From positions 1 to 5,033 of the forward strand of contig JAAYIO010000084.1 in assembly GCA_012523385.1 (NCBI GenBank): a stretch of DNA of 5,033 nucleotides. The letters run 5' to 3'. The notes under the pieces are model-generated. The model did not search any database. It saw only the letters and a list, made by a program, of their open reading frames with translations, and was not told the origin of the DNA. Positions 1-5,033 of this stretch are shown piece after piece. The position numbers and the translations under genes are program-made. Source of the stretch: Methanomicrobiales archaeon (GTDB lineage: Archaea > Halobacteriota > Methanomicrobia > Methanomicrobiales > Methanomicrobiaceae). The first letter of the stretch is position 1. The number at the start of each line of letters is the position of its first letter.

Positions 1-491
1 AGCCACCATTCATCATCGATTTCTACCGCATACACCAGTTTTGCTTCGAGCCTCCGGTCATGTGCGGGGTTGATGTATTCGATCTGGTCAAATCCGGTTC
101 CGTTTTTTACCGATTCCATTAATCTGCTGAGATATATTCCTGTATCGCCTTCATCCAAACGGTTTTTTCCGACCATTTCAGGATCGACCGGGTGTGCGAG
201 GGTTGTACCATTGAAGTCATAGGCATAGATGTAGAGTTCGCCATCGATGAATGAACCATTCAGATCGTTAAATTCTGCAAGGGCTTTTTCTTTGCCATTT
301 GTTTTGGCATAGGCAGCTGCACGGTCAACAAAGGCGATGAGCGTTGCATTGGAGGTGTAGGTTTCCTGCTGAACTTCAGTAGTATTCCCTGAGGGGGGTA
401 CGACATCGGGCTGTTCCTGTGTGCAACCGGCTGTTAGAATAGCCAAGCTGAGAACAAGCACAATGAGGTATTTGAGCGGCACTTTTTGCAT
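1..491 (-). CDS. Cache-domain lipoprotein, N-terminal part (cut by window edge)
   Basis: This reading frame is open from ATG at 491-489 to the left edge: 163 complete codons plus two bases, with the C-terminus missing. Residues 1-22 form a lipoprotein signal peptide: a Lys-containing start, a hydrophobic core (about residues 9-19), then TAGC with Cys23 as the expected lipidated residue. A low-complexity linker rich in Pro, Thr, Gln and Glu (about 24-46) follows. From about residue 47 the sequence resembles an extracytoplasmic Cache sensor domain: a helical stretch (FVDRAAAYAKTNG), then YIYAYDFNGTTLAHP (87-101), a GKNR turn (108-111), and NGTGF (130-134) leading into a beta strand. Such single-Cache lipoproteins are common in Methanomicrobiales and are thought to bind small molecules outside the cell; the ligand here is unknown. 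An in-frame stop at 509-507 leaves ATG 491 as the only ordinary start. No Shine-Dalgarno sequence is visible before it. No kinase or methyl-accepting region is seen in the part present. Confidence 0.85.
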   Translation of the reverse strand, partial: MQKVPLKYLIVLVLSLAILTAGCTQEQPDVVPPSGNTTEVQQETYTSNATLIAFVDRAAAYAKTNGKEKALAEFNDLNGSFIDGELYIYAYDFNGTTLAHPVDPEMVGKNRLDEGDTGIYLSRLMESVKNGTGFDQIEYINPAHDRRLEAKLVYAVEIDDEWW

Positions 492-515
492 AATTAAACG
501 TGGGGTTTATCAGAT

Positions 516-523
516 GTTTATAG
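516..523 (-). promoter_or_regulatory. Candidate TATA box for the Cache lipoprotein gene
   Basis: Read on the minus strand, this site is CTATAAAC, close to an archaeal TATA box. Its centre lies about 28 bp upstream of the A of the ATG at 491. Archaeal TATA boxes normally sit about 26 bp upstream of the transcription start, so the transcript would begin at or within a base or two of the start codon. That fits the absence of a ribosome-binding site and suggests a leaderless mRNA. This is inferred from spacing alone. Confidence 0.45.
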
Positions 524-564
524 ATTATGGGAGTATTTTTGCAAAAAAGGATATTAACGACATT

Positions 565-589
565 TTGAAGTTTCAAGAATAAAATATTG
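565..589 (+). promoter_or_regulatory. Inverted repeat next to an AT-rich TATA-like box
   Basis: TTGAA-GT-TTCAA (565-576) is a perfect 5-bp inverted repeat with a 2-bp centre. AAAATATTG (581-589) follows five bases later and could serve as a TATA box for the acyltransferase gene, which would give a leader of roughly 75-80 nt. A repeat placed just upstream of a TATA box could be a regulator site. Both elements are short enough to arise by chance in AT-rich DNA, so this is tentative. Confidence 0.25.
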
Positions 590-673
590 TCATATCAGGC
601 ATTCCCGCGCCATAATTTTCTTACGGGGAGGGGCGCATCTTTAATTTGAATAATCACGGTTAGAGCAGTTACT

Positions 674-680
674 GGAGGAG
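674..680 (+). promoter_or_regulatory. Ribosome-binding site of the acyltransferase gene
   Basis: GGAGGAG lies nine bases before the ATG at 690, a strong match to the archaeal anti-Shine-Dalgarno sequence at normal spacing. It decides the start: two more in-frame ATG codons follow (residues 7 and 8), but they lie too far from this site. It is the only clear Shine-Dalgarno sequence among the three complete genes here. Confidence 0.85.
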
Positions 681-689
681 ACTCTTCAC

Positions 690-1967
690 ATGCCATCATG
701 CGGTCAGATGATGTCATTTTTAAATTTCGCTATTCCATATTTGAGTATGTACACCCGTGAGGCTTCATCGCTTGATCTTTTCACCGATTCAATCCGGCTT
801 CTGGGTGATGCCACTCTGTGTGCGGTGATGAAGTTTGATAGACGTCTTGACCCTGACGTTCTAGAGCAGGCCGCTCAGGCGTGTCTCATGGCCCATCCTG
901 TTCTTCACAGCCGGCTTATCCGGGGTAATGGCCCGGCAGTCTGGAAGCTTGTAGATGGAATATGTGTCTCTCCTGTGCTCGCGGAGGAATGTCCGGATAA
1001 CTACCACCCTCATGTCATTGGACCGGTTGACCCGTATGGCCCTCTACAGTTTCGCGTGCGACTGTTGCGCAGACCTTCTGGTGATGTGATCGTCATCAAC
1101 CTCGCTCATGCTGCTGCTGATGCGTCGGGTCTCGCCACGCTCATGTTTCAGCTGTTACAGGAATACCAAACACCGGGGAGCATTCGTCCTGCCCAAGGGG
1201 GGATTCCGGAACGTGACACTCTCTGGACTCAGGGGGTGAATCTAAATGGAGCGCCTGCATCTCAGAATGTGGAAATGGTGGACTCGATGTGGCCCGATCC
1301 GTTCGGTACATCATGTGAACCTTCCAATTTTCACCGGGAACCTATCAGCTCTACGGTTCTGGAGGCAATCCGAACCCGTGCGAAGGCACTGGGGGGTAGC
1401 ATCAATGATGCGGTCATTGCAGCCTACTTCCTTTCCATGAGTGATCTCACCGGCTATATGGGGCCGGTTAACATATTTTTCCCTGTCAACCTGCGTAAGT
1501 ACCGGAATGATGAGTCCCGGGTGATGAGTAATCAGGCCGCCAATGTCTGCATTACTCTTGAACGCAAGGAGGGAGAAGGGATGGAAGAGATCCTTCCCCG
1601 GGTCATCAGGGAGACAAAGCTCCTGAAGGCAACACCGATTGGTATCTCTGAACAGGTTTTGATGGATATGGCATGTGACCCGGAAGGCAGACAGATTCAC
1701 CAGGTGGTAGAAGAGATGGTAGCCCTTCAGAAATCCGGTTTGGCGGATATCTTCATATCAAATCCCGGGCCGATCAATCTCCCGGACACAGAAGGGCTCA
1801 CCGATGCCTATGTCTGTTACCCGGGATGCTTCATGCCCTGCACCTGTTTTATCATCAGCACGTTTCGGGGGCATATGACCATCACTATGGGTTACCAGAA
1901 TAGTAAGAGGGCGAGGGAGGGGACGCGAAAGGCGATGGAGCTCTTTAAGGATCATTTACTGTTTTAA
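690..1967 (+). CDS. Stand-alone condensation-domain-like acyltransferase
   Basis: The 425-residue product resembles the CoA-dependent acyltransferase / NRPS condensation superfamily, in particular free-standing proteins of the condensation-domain (COG4908-like) and alcohol acetyltransferase type. Motifs visible: an N-terminal half with LDPDVLEQAAQACLMAHPVL (53-72), typical of the substrate-presenting helix; the active-site HxxxD motif as HAAAD with His140 and Asp144, followed by ASG; GGSINDAVIAA (235-245), matching the conserved SxND helix; PVNLRKYR (265-272); and FISNPGPINLP (355-365), matching the SNxGP segment of the C-terminal half. Length and motif order fit one complete two-lobed enzyme without carrier or adenylation domains. 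By family, His140 would act as general base in moving an acyl group from a thioester to an alcohol or amine. Donor and acceptor are not evident, and no biosynthetic neighbours are present. An unusual cysteine cluster (Cys376, 380, 384, 386) lies near the C-terminus. No signal peptide; presumably cytoplasmic. Confidence 0.85.
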   Translation: MPSCGQMMSFLNFAIPYLSMYTREASSLDLFTDSIRLLGDATLCAVMKFDRRLDPDVLEQAAQACLMAHPVLHSRLIRGNGPAVWKLVDGICVSPVLAEECPDNYHPHVIGPVDPYGPLQFRVRLLRRPSGDVIVINLAHAAADASGLATLMFQLLQEYQTPGSIRPAQGGIPERDTLWTQGVNLNGAPASQNVEMVDSMWPDPFGTSCEPSNFHREPISSTVLEAIRTRAKALGGSINDAVIAAYFLSMSDLTGYMGPVNIFFPVNLRKYRNDESRVMSNQAANVCITLERKEGEGMEEILPRVIRETKLLKATPIGISEQVLMDMACDPEGRQIHQVVEEMVALQKSGLADIFISNPGPINLPDTEGLTDAYVCYPGCFMPCTCFIISTFRGHMTITMGYQNSKRAREGTRKAMELFKDHLLF

Positions 1968-2940
1968 TGTGAAGATTCGCTAAAGACTCTTTGGCAAAAA
2001 TCGCCGCCCCTCTAAGCGGTGCCATCCCATCAGCCGTGCTCAAACGAATCTCCGGAGTTGGAAGATATACATCAATATACTCCCGTGCCTGCTCAACTAT
2101 ACGTTCCGGATTCTCAGTCGCAACCGGCCCGCCCACAATAATCCTCTCCGGAGCATAGGCAGCAATAATTGTGGAAAGCCCGCGTCCATTGATCACCGCG
2201 AGATCCCGGAAGAATGCCACAACCATTGGATCACCTGCACGGGCCGCGGCACACAGAGATTCGGCTGTCACCGTATCTCCGGCAGAAATTACCCGACCCT
2301 GCTCCCCACACCACGCCCGATAAAATTGAGGCATCCCGCTCCCCGAAGCATATGCTTCCCAGTGTCCGCGTCCCCCGCATCCACAGGGCAGATTATAGTG
2401 CGTGTCCACACAGAAATGGCCCGCTTCTCCAGCGTTTCCGTCCAATCCTTCCAGGAGATGGCCATCAGATAGTATTCCACAACCGATACCGGTGGAGAGG
2501 GTCAGATAAACAAGATTCTGGCAAGCAATCTCGTTTTTGTAACCGTCTCCTATGCGGTATTCGTAATATGCACCGGCAGAGGCATCGTTGAGAATAAAGA
2601 CGGGACACGAAAAGGCAACTTCAAGAGGTTCCCGGAGAGGAATATCAGGATAGGGCATATTCGGGCTCATCCTGATGCTCTTCTTCCCGGAAGAAAGCGG
2701 ACCTGCCGTGCTGATACCTACCGCATCCGGAGAAATGCCTGCATCATCGCACACTTCGCGGATCATCCGGATAACCTGTCTGGTCACAACAGACCCATCC
2801 GGTCCATCACGGCAGAGTGCTTCCTTGCGGTGAACAAGACATTGCATCTCTCCCTTACCTCCATCCGTAAAGACTGCACTTCTGACATGGGTGGCACCGA
2901 TGTCTGCTGCTGCAATAGTTACGTTCTTTTTGTTGTTCAT
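1945..2940 (-). CDS. ROK-family sugar kinase (probable glucokinase)
   Basis: The 331-residue product has the full ROK order of motifs. The phosphate-binding loop is DIGATHVR (13-20). The catalytic aspartate is Asp119 in ILNDASAGA (116-124). LSTGIGCGIL (148-157) is the second phosphate motif. GEAGH (171-175) supplies the sugar-contacting Glu172 and the metal ligand His175. A zinc-site segment CGCGGRGHWEAYASG (186-200) follows, and IIVGGPVA (267-274) is the nucleotide-binding strand. By family it transfers phosphate from a nucleotide to a hexose; glucose is the likeliest substrate, but N-acetylmannosamine and other hexoses are phosphorylated by relatives. There is no N-terminal helix-turn-helix, so it is a kinase rather than a ROK repressor. 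The third zinc cysteine is replaced by His193. The gene is divergent from ilvD and overlaps the acyltransferase gene by 23 bp at its 3' end. The ATG at 2940-2938 places the phosphate loop at the usual distance; only a weak GGA-type element precedes it. Confidence 0.9.
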   Translation of the reverse strand: MNNKKNVTIAAADIGATHVRSAVFTDGGKGEMQCLVHRKEALCRDGPDGSVVTRQVIRMIREVCDDAGISPDAVGISTAGPLSSGKKSIRMSPNMPYPDIPLREPLEVAFSCPVFILNDASAGAYYEYRIGDGYKNEIACQNLVYLTLSTGIGCGILSDGHLLEGLDGNAGEAGHFCVDTHYNLPCGCGGRGHWEAYASGSGMPQFYRAWCGEQGRVISAGDTVTAESLCAAARAGDPMVVAFFRDLAVINGRGLSTIIAAYAPERIIVGGPVATENPERIVEQAREYIDVYLPTPEIRLSTADGMAPLRGAAIFAKESLANLHIKTVNDP

Positions 2941-3078
2941 CGTCTCATTCCATGATACGTTCTCAATCTATGATATTTACGAAGTGTATGCATCAGACCA
3001 CTGCACCAGATATATGAAACCGATTGCTTGTGCACATCTCTTTTTTATTGCTCTGGGTTCATCAATGTACGAGTATCT
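2941..3078. other. Divergent promoter region between the ROK kinase gene and ilvD
   Basis: This 138-bp gap must carry the promoters of both flanking genes. For the kinase, GTAAATATC on the minus strand (2980-2972) is a possible TATA box, about 36 bp before its ATG. For ilvD, GATATATGA (3010-3018) is the better TATA candidate. ATGATA occurs twice, at 2952-2957 and 2970-2975, and ATGCAT (2988-2993) is a short palindrome; none is long enough to call an operator. A pyrimidine-rich run follows at 3036-3049. Confidence 0.55.
3010..3018 (+). promoter_or_regulatory. Candidate TATA box for ilvD
   Basis: GATATATGA resembles an archaeal TATA box. Its centre lies about 65 bp before the ATG at 3079, which predicts transcription starting near 3040 and a leader of about 40 nt. 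No clear Shine-Dalgarno sequence is seen in the 20 bases before the start codon. A second, weaker AT-rich stretch at 3041-3049 would instead give a nearly leaderless message. Confidence 0.4.
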
Positions 3079-4725
3079 ATGCGCAGCGATGAAATGAAAC
3101 AAGGGTATGTCCGTGCGCCGAATCGCTCTCTTCTGCGGGCCCTCGGAATAACAGACGACGAGATGAAGATGCCGTTCATCGGGATTGCCAACTCATGGAA
3201 TACCGTCGTGCCGGGTCATATCAACCTCCGTCAGGTAGCAGAACGCGTGAGAGAAGGAGTGGCCGCAGGCGGCGGTGTGCCTTTTGAGTTCAATACCATC
3301 GGTATCTGTGACGGCATTGCAATGGGACACGAGGGGATGCGGTATTCCCTCCCGTCCCGTGAGACGATAGCAGACTCTGTCGAACTCATGATTGAAGCCC
3401 ACCGCTTTGACGGCCTTGTCTGCATCTGCACCTGTGATAAAATTGTTCCCGGTATGCTGATGGCCGCGGCCCGATGTAATATTCCGGCGATTGTTGTGAC
3501 CGGCGGACCAATGCTCAGCGGAAAATGTAGCGGAAAAGAACTCTCGCTCGTCGATGTATTTGAAGGTGTGGGGAGAGTGGCCGCTGGCACGATGAATGAA
3601 AAAGACCTCATCGCCCTTGAGAAGTGTGCCATGCCCGGCTGCGGTAGCTGTCAGGGTCTTTATACGGCAAATACCATGGCCTGCATCACAGAAGCCCTCG
3701 GTATGTCTCTTCCCCGGTGTGCTGCGACACCGGCAGTGCATGCCGAGAAACTTGCGATTGCACGGATGAGTGGTGAACGGGTTGTCGGTCTTGTTCGGGA
3801 AGGTGTCACACCCCGTGATGTCATCACTAAAGAGAGTATGCGCAATGCAATCCGGGTGGATATGGCACTCGGAGGCTCCACCAATACCGTCCTGCATCTG
3901 ATGGCGATTGCAGAGGAGGCAGACGTGCCCCTTACACTCAATGATTTTAATGAAATAGGTGCCGCCGTACCGCACATCTGTTATATGCAGCCCTCAGGGC
4001 CTCATTCGATGGAAACACTTTACTATGCAGGTGGTATTCCTGCGGTGATGCACGAACTTGCTCCCCTCCTTGAGGATGCACTAACGGTATCCGGGGTCCG
4101 TATCGCAGAATTCGCGGCAACCACTCCCGCAGGTGATTCTGCCATTATCCGCCCACTCTCTGATCCGGTGCATGCCACCGGCGGATTAAAGATCGTCAGG
4201 GGAACCCTTGCACCCGACGGTGCAGTCATTAAGGCTGCAGGTGTTCGTGGTGAGATGTGGCGGCACACCGGCCCTGCACGGGTCTTTGACTCTGAAATTG
4301 CGGCAATGGAGGCCATCCTCTCCGGCAAAATCGTGGAAGGCGATGTCATGGTCATCCGGTATGAGGGTCCCGCAGGTGCGCCCGGCATGCCGGAGATGCT
4401 CTCCCCCACTTCAGCCATCATGGGCCGCGGGCTCAACCGTGTTGTTCTGATAACAGATGGTCGGTTCTCTGGTGGGACTCGGGGACCCTGTATTGGTCAT
4501 GTCGCTACTGAGGCCGCGGTGGGTGGTCCGATTGCACTGGTGGAAGAGGGTGACAGTATCACGATTGATCTCTTCGAGAACCGGATTGACTTGGATGTTT
4601 CATCGGATGTGCTCGAATTACGCAAAAAAACCCTGATAATTCCCAAAAAGAATCTTTCCGGTGTTCTCAGCCGGTATGCAGCCGCAGTCTGTCAGGCAGA
4701 CCGCGGTGCAGTCATGAAAAAATAA
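3079..4725 (+). CDS. ilvD: Dihydroxy-acid dehydratase, Fe-S enzyme of branched-chain amino acid synthesis
   Basis: The 548-residue product is a full-length IlvD/EDD-family dehydratase (EC 4.2.1.9). It converts 2,3-dihydroxy-isovalerate and 2,3-dihydroxy-3-methylvalerate to the 2-oxo acids that precede valine, leucine and isoleucine, in the cytoplasm. MRSDEMKQGYVRAPNRSLLR (1-20) is the family N-terminus and fixes the start at 3079; an in-frame TTG at 3028 would add 17 unrelated residues. CDGIAMGHEGM (77-87) carries Mg ligand Asp78. CDKIVPGMLM (119-128) has cluster ligand Cys119 and Lys121, the lysine carbamylated in relatives. GCGSC (187-191) contains the second cluster ligand, Cys191. GGSTNTVLH (265-273) is conserved. 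PGMPEMLSPTS (435-445) includes Glu439, and DGRFSGGT (460-467) includes the presumed catalytic Ser464. VPGH (44-47) stands where [2Fe-2S] members have Pro-Cys-Asn, so a [4Fe-4S] cluster is more likely. Archaeal-type features include GICDG and GPCIGHV. The gene stands alone, with no ilvB, ilvC or leu genes in view. Confidence 0.97.
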   Translation: MRSDEMKQGYVRAPNRSLLRALGITDDEMKMPFIGIANSWNTVVPGHINLRQVAERVREGVAAGGGVPFEFNTIGICDGIAMGHEGMRYSLPSRETIADSVELMIEAHRFDGLVCICTCDKIVPGMLMAAARCNIPAIVVTGGPMLSGKCSGKELSLVDVFEGVGRVAAGTMNEKDLIALEKCAMPGCGSCQGLYTANTMACITEALGMSLPRCAATPAVHAEKLAIARMSGERVVGLVREGVTPRDVITKESMRNAIRVDMALGGSTNTVLHLMAIAEEADVPLTLNDFNEIGAAVPHICYMQPSGPHSMETLYYAGGIPAVMHELAPLLEDALTVSGVRIAEFAATTPAGDSAIIRPLSDPVHATGGLKIVRGTLAPDGAVIKAAGVRGEMWRHTGPARVFDSEIAAMEAILSGKIVEGDVMVIRYEGPAGAPGMPEMLSPTSAIMGRGLNRVVLITDGRFSGGTRGPCIGHVATEAAVGGPIALVEEGDSITIDLFENRIDLDVSSDVLELRKKTLIIPKKNLSGVLSRYAAAVCQADRGAVMKK

Positions 4726-4735
4726 TAAATGAAAA
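4715..4735 (-). terminator. T-rich tract, possible terminator for the histidine-rich gene
   Basis: On the minus strand this segment reads TTTTCATTTATTATTTTTTC, a T-rich run lying about 60 bp past the stop of the histidine-rich gene and overlapping the end of ilvD. Archaeal RNA polymerase commonly stops at such tracts. It has no obvious stem and is also explained by AAA/AAT codons plus the stop on the plus strand, so the call is weak. Confidence 0.25.
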
Positions 4736-4747
4736 CACACCATTTTT

Positions 4748-4775
4748 AACGATCCTTCTGTAGGGGACGTTTTTT
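4748..4775 (+). terminator. Hairpin plus T-tract terminator of ilvD
   Basis: AACGATCC (4748-4755) can pair with GGGACGTT (4764-4771): four Watson-Crick pairs, an A-A mismatch, one G-U pair and two G-C pairs, around an 8-base loop. Six T residues (4770-4775) complete it, and an earlier run of five T (4743-4747) precedes it. It starts 22 bp after the ilvD stop. Archaea terminate mainly at T-runs, so the T-tracts may matter more than the stem. Confidence 0.5.
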
Positions 4776-4796
4776 CGCAAATGATCTCTGGTCCAG

Positions 4797-5033
4797 TCAT
4801 TTCATCGGTTTATGTTCTCTGGATATTGACTCCCTCCGTCCTGTCTGCGTTATTTTGGTTGCATACTTGATAGGCCCGGGCTGATTAGTATGCGGTCCCC
4901 GTTCTTCCTCGTGGGGATGAGTGTGGGCATCGTGGTCAGGTAGCAGTTTGGGCTGTTGCCATGCATGGTGGGCATCGTGAGGGTGCAGATGGTCATACGG
5001 GTGGTGGCGGTATAATTCCCGCTTCCGTTTCAT
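4797..5033 (-). CDS. Histidine-rich protein, C-terminal part at window edge
   Basis: This frame ends with TGA at 4799-4797 and is open to the right edge. A Met codon falls exactly on the last three bases, so it may be the true start or an internal residue. The visible 78 residues begin very basic (MKRKREL), then carry 12 histidines between residues 10 and 48, often next to Asp, Glu or Pro: HHPYDHLHPHDAHH (10-23) and DHDAHTHPHEEE (33-44). The last 30 residues are polar and basic (KITQTGRRES) without known motifs. Clusters like this bind Ni, Zn, Co or Cu and occur on metallochaperones (HypB, UreE, CooJ, SlyD types) and metal-transporter tails; which one applies cannot be told. HDAH recurs 15 residues apart. 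There is no cysteine, signal peptide or membrane segment in view. I do not recognise the family. The gene converges on ilvD with a 71-bp gap. Confidence 0.55.
   Translation of the reverse strand: MKRKRELYRHHPYDHLHPHDAHHAWQQPKLLPDHDAHTHPHEEERGPHTNQPGPIKYATKITQTGRRESISREHKPMK

Larger units (their letters stand above)
492..689. other. Divergent intergenic region between the lipoprotein and acyltransferase genes
   Basis: This 198-bp stretch is AT-rich on the left and carries no credible gene. It should hold both promoters, because the flanking genes are transcribed away from each other. The left part contains the TATA-like site for the lipoprotein gene. The centre has a short inverted repeat (565-576) beside an AT-rich box (581-589). 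The right part is G-rich around 624-634 and ends in a strong ribosome-binding site. A minus-strand reading frame covering 376-576 crosses it but is out of frame with the lipoprotein and has no family features. Confidence 0.7.

Noticed and set aside
376..576. A 66-codon minus-strand frame across the lipoprotein start
   Set aside because: It is out of frame with the lipoprotein signal peptide and Cache domain, and lacks any family feature or ribosome-binding site.
1311..1700. A 129-codon minus-strand frame inside the acyltransferase gene
   Set aside because: It is antisense to a protein with clear family motifs and shows no domain features of its own.
2214..2591. A 125-codon plus-strand frame inside the kinase gene
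   Set aside because: It runs opposite a complete ROK kinase, and its composition looks like an antisense shadow.
3028..3078. A longer ilvD start at the TTG at 3028
   Set aside because: The extra 17 residues do not match the family, whose N-terminus begins at the MRSD sequence encoded from 3079.
3014..3097. A 27-codon plus-strand frame overlapping the ilvD start, considered as a leader peptide
   Set aside because: Its ATG lies within the likely TATA box, there is no ribosome-binding site, no run of Ile, Leu or Val codons, and no attenuation hairpin between it and ilvD.
3193..3975. A 260-codon open frame on the minus strand inside ilvD
   Set aside because: It lies wholly antisense to a certain, highly conserved gene and has no recognisable motif. 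Long antisense frames are expected from the codon composition of ilvD.
1..5033. Mobile element, CRISPR array, toxin-antitoxin pair or defence system
   Set aside because: There are no terminal repeats, regularly spaced repeats, transposase, integrase or nuclease motifs, or paired small genes. The window is mostly single housekeeping-like genes.

Overview
The window looks like chromosomal DNA from a methanogenic archaeon, most likely of the Methanomicrobiales or a close relative. Three things point there: a small lipoprotein with a Cache sensor domain of the kind common in that group, archaeal TATA-like boxes upstream of several genes, and a dihydroxy-acid dehydratase of the methanogen type. 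This placement is an inference from remembered family features; no search was run.

Layout, left to right: (1) positions 1-491, minus strand, the N-terminal 163 codons of a Cache-domain lipoprotein running off the left edge; (2) 492-689, a divergent intergenic region with candidate promoters for both flanking genes; (3) 690-1967, plus strand, a stand-alone condensation-domain/acyltransferase-like protein with an HxxxD active-site motif; (4) 1945-2940, minus strand, a ROK-family sugar kinase whose 3' end overlaps the acyltransferase gene tail-to-tail by 23 bp; (5) 2941-3078, a short divergent promoter region; (6) 3079-4725, plus strand, ilvD, dihydroxy-acid dehydratase; (7) 4726-4796, a convergent gap with a hairpin plus T-tract terminator for ilvD; (8) 4797-5033, minus strand, the histidine-rich C-terminal part of an unrecognised protein running off the right edge.

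Each gene lies on the opposite strand to its neighbours, so no two adjacent genes can share a simple operon. The contents are functionally mixed: an extracytoplasmic sensor or binding lipoprotein, an acyl transfer enzyme, a sugar kinase, branched-chain amino acid synthesis, and a probable metal-binding tail. I see no sequence-level reason to treat them as one pathway. There are no tRNA or rRNA genes, CRISPR arrays, insertion sequences or recognisable phage genes. I did not find a convincing new multi-gene system. The items most worth a second look are the acyltransferase with its cysteine cluster, the histidine-rich protein at the right edge, and the tail-to-tail gene overlap.
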